DNA from: Armatimonadota bacterium
GTDB lineage: Bacteria; Armatimonadota; Zipacnadia; Zipacnadales; UBA11051
NCBI GenBank assembly: GCA_030612305.1
Contig: JAUWOG010000094.1
Span: 1-7,827, forward strand
Length of the DNA: 7,827 bases
Reading direction: 5' to 3'
In this document: one piece after another, positions 6,866 through 7,827 of the stretch
Layout: every line of letters starts with the position of its first letter
Position numbering within the stretch: the first letter of the stretch is position 1
The notes under the pieces: generated by a model
What the model was told of the DNA's origin: nothing
Database searches by the model: none
Seen by the model: only the letters and a program-made list of their open reading frames with translations
Program-made: the position numbers and the translations under genes

Positions 6866-6887
6866 TAGATACCTATGGAGGGTACTA
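6866..6887 (+). other. Small hairpin over the MscS ribosome binding site
   Basis: TAG-A-TACC at 6866-6873 can pair with GGTACTA at 6881-6887, with one bulged A, across a 7-nt loop. The loop and the first stem base contain the GGAGG at 6877-6881, and the ATG follows one base after the stem. The stem is short and AT-containing, so it may be chance. Confidence 0.25.
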
Positions 6888-6888
6888 G

Positions 6889-7827
6889 ATGAGAAAGCTG
6901 CTGACAATACTGGCATTGAGCATGTTGGTTGTTTCTGCTTTCGGGCAAGACGCCGGTGACGGCGATGTGCCTGAAGAGGAAGTCGCCGAAGAGGTGGGGC
7001 CACCGTTGCTCGAGTTCGTCAAGGGCCTCAGTACCACGGAATCCCTCGTCGAGAAGCTCGCCGTCATCGCGCTTATCATCGCCATGGCGTTTGCGCTCTA
7101 CTGGGTGGTGCTGCAGCTAATCCACCGCGTAGTGCTGCGCCTGGAGGCAGAGAGCCTGACAGCCAGCGCGCGCGTGCGAGAGAGTGGCAAGCGTGCAGTA
7201 ACTATATTGACCCTGCTTGCCAATGTGGTAAAGTGGACGATCGGTGTCGGTGCCTTGCTGTGGATCCTATCCGTGCTCAATGTCAAGATGGCTCCGCTGC
7301 TGGCTGGCGCTGGTATCCTCGGTGTCGCCGTAGGCTTTGGCGCTCAGACACTCGTCAAAGATACCATCACCGGCTTTTTTCTACTTCTGGAGGGCCAGTA
7401 CATAGTGGGGGACTACATCGAGGTGGCTGGGAAATTCGGTCTCGTCGAATCCATCGGCCTGCGTGTGACAGTGCTCAAGGACCTCGACAACCAACTGCAC
7501 TACATCCCCAATGGCTCGATCACGACGCTGACCGTCTATGAGGAGGCCTTCGTCAACTACATAGTCGAAGTGCCGATGGCAAGCGCCGATGATGCCCACA
7601 AGGCGGCCGATGTTGTCCAGGGGGTAGTCGCCGACATGCTTGAGGATTTCCCCCGGCACCTGCCTGCTGCCGGGCCTGTCGTGGTTGATATTACCAGCGG
7701 CGGCGGGGCGTCTCTGCGCATCCCGCTGGCGATATTCCCGACGCAGGACTGGCTGGCGACTGAGGAACTGCCGACCCGCGTGTCCGTCGCGCTAAGTGGC
7801 GCAGGTATGAGCATACCGGAAGGCCGG
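6889..7827 (+). CDS. MscS-family mechanosensitive ion channel, 3' truncated
   Basis: The frame runs 313 codons from the ATG at 6889 off the window with no stop. The ATG has GGAGG seven bases upstream. MscS channels open under membrane tension and release solutes during hypo-osmotic shock. Residues 1-19 look like a cleavable signal peptide (hydrophobic, ending SAFG), followed by an acidic stretch at 20-37. Membrane helices fall at about 56-78, 103-130 and 135-167. The last has the Gly/Ala packing pattern of the pore helix (LAGAGILGVAVGFGAQ). Family motifs follow: EGQYIVGDYIEV at 168-179, GLVESIGLRVTVLKD at 184-198 and IPNG at 206-209. The C-terminal cytoplasmic alpha/beta domain starts at about 220 and is cut by the window end. 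It follows the exported-protein gene after 42 bp and is probably in the same operon. Confidence 0.9.
   Translation, partial: MRKLLTILALSMLVVSAFGQDAGDGDVPEEEVAEEVGPPLLEFVKGLSTTESLVEKLAVIALIIAMAFALYWVVLQLIHRVVLRLEAESLTASARVRESGKRAVTILTLLANVVKWTIGVGALLWILSVLNVKMAPLLAGAGILGVAVGFGAQTLVKDTITGFFLLLEGQYIVGDYIEVAGKFGLVESIGLRVTVLKDLDNQLHYIPNGSITTLTVYEEAFVNYIVEVPMASADDAHKAADVVQGVVADMLEDFPRHLPAAGPVVVDITSGGGASLRIPLAIFPTQDWLATEELPTRVSVALSGAGMSIPEGR

Overview
The window is GC-rich and densely coded, with strong AGGAGG-type ribosome binding sites and at least two probable TTG starts. It looks like a chromosomal segment of a free-living, probably diderm bacterium. A composite secreted carbohydrate-binding-like protein, a cytoplasmic Ig plus deacetylase-like protein and a stand-alone GspF-type protein would suit an uncultured lineage of the Armatimonadota/Planctomycetota kind, but that placement is a guess. 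I saw no mobile element, CRISPR array, tRNA or rRNA.

Layout: the window splits into two divergent blocks around an intergenic region of about 260 bp (3221-3484). The left block is on the minus strand. It reads, in transcription order, a small FMN nitroreductase (3220-2702), an M28-family metallopeptidase with a PA-type insert (2592-1252), and a protein with an N-terminal Ig-like domain and a NodB-like polysaccharide deacetylase domain (1203-94). None of the three has a visible signal peptide, so they are probably cytoplasmic. The last two are 48 bp apart and are likely co-transcribed. The left edge (1-93) holds two adjacent inverted repeats that may end this transcript.

The right block is on the plus strand. 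It reads a GspF/PilC-like type II secretion F protein (3485-4582), a large exported protein of unknown function (4570-6846) with a carbohydrate-binding-like beta-sandwich and a glycoside-hydrolase-like body without an obvious catalytic pair, and an MscS-family mechanosensitive channel (6889 to the window end, truncated). The first two overlap by 13 nt and the third follows after 42 nt, so they look like one operon of cell-envelope proteins.

The divergent region carries a plausible sigma70-type promoter toward the right block, a perfect 8-bp inverted repeat and a leader hairpin. I did not find a clearly new defence or mobile system. The least explained items are the large exported protein coupled to an orphan GspF-like gene, and the Ig-deacetylase protein that lacks an export signal.
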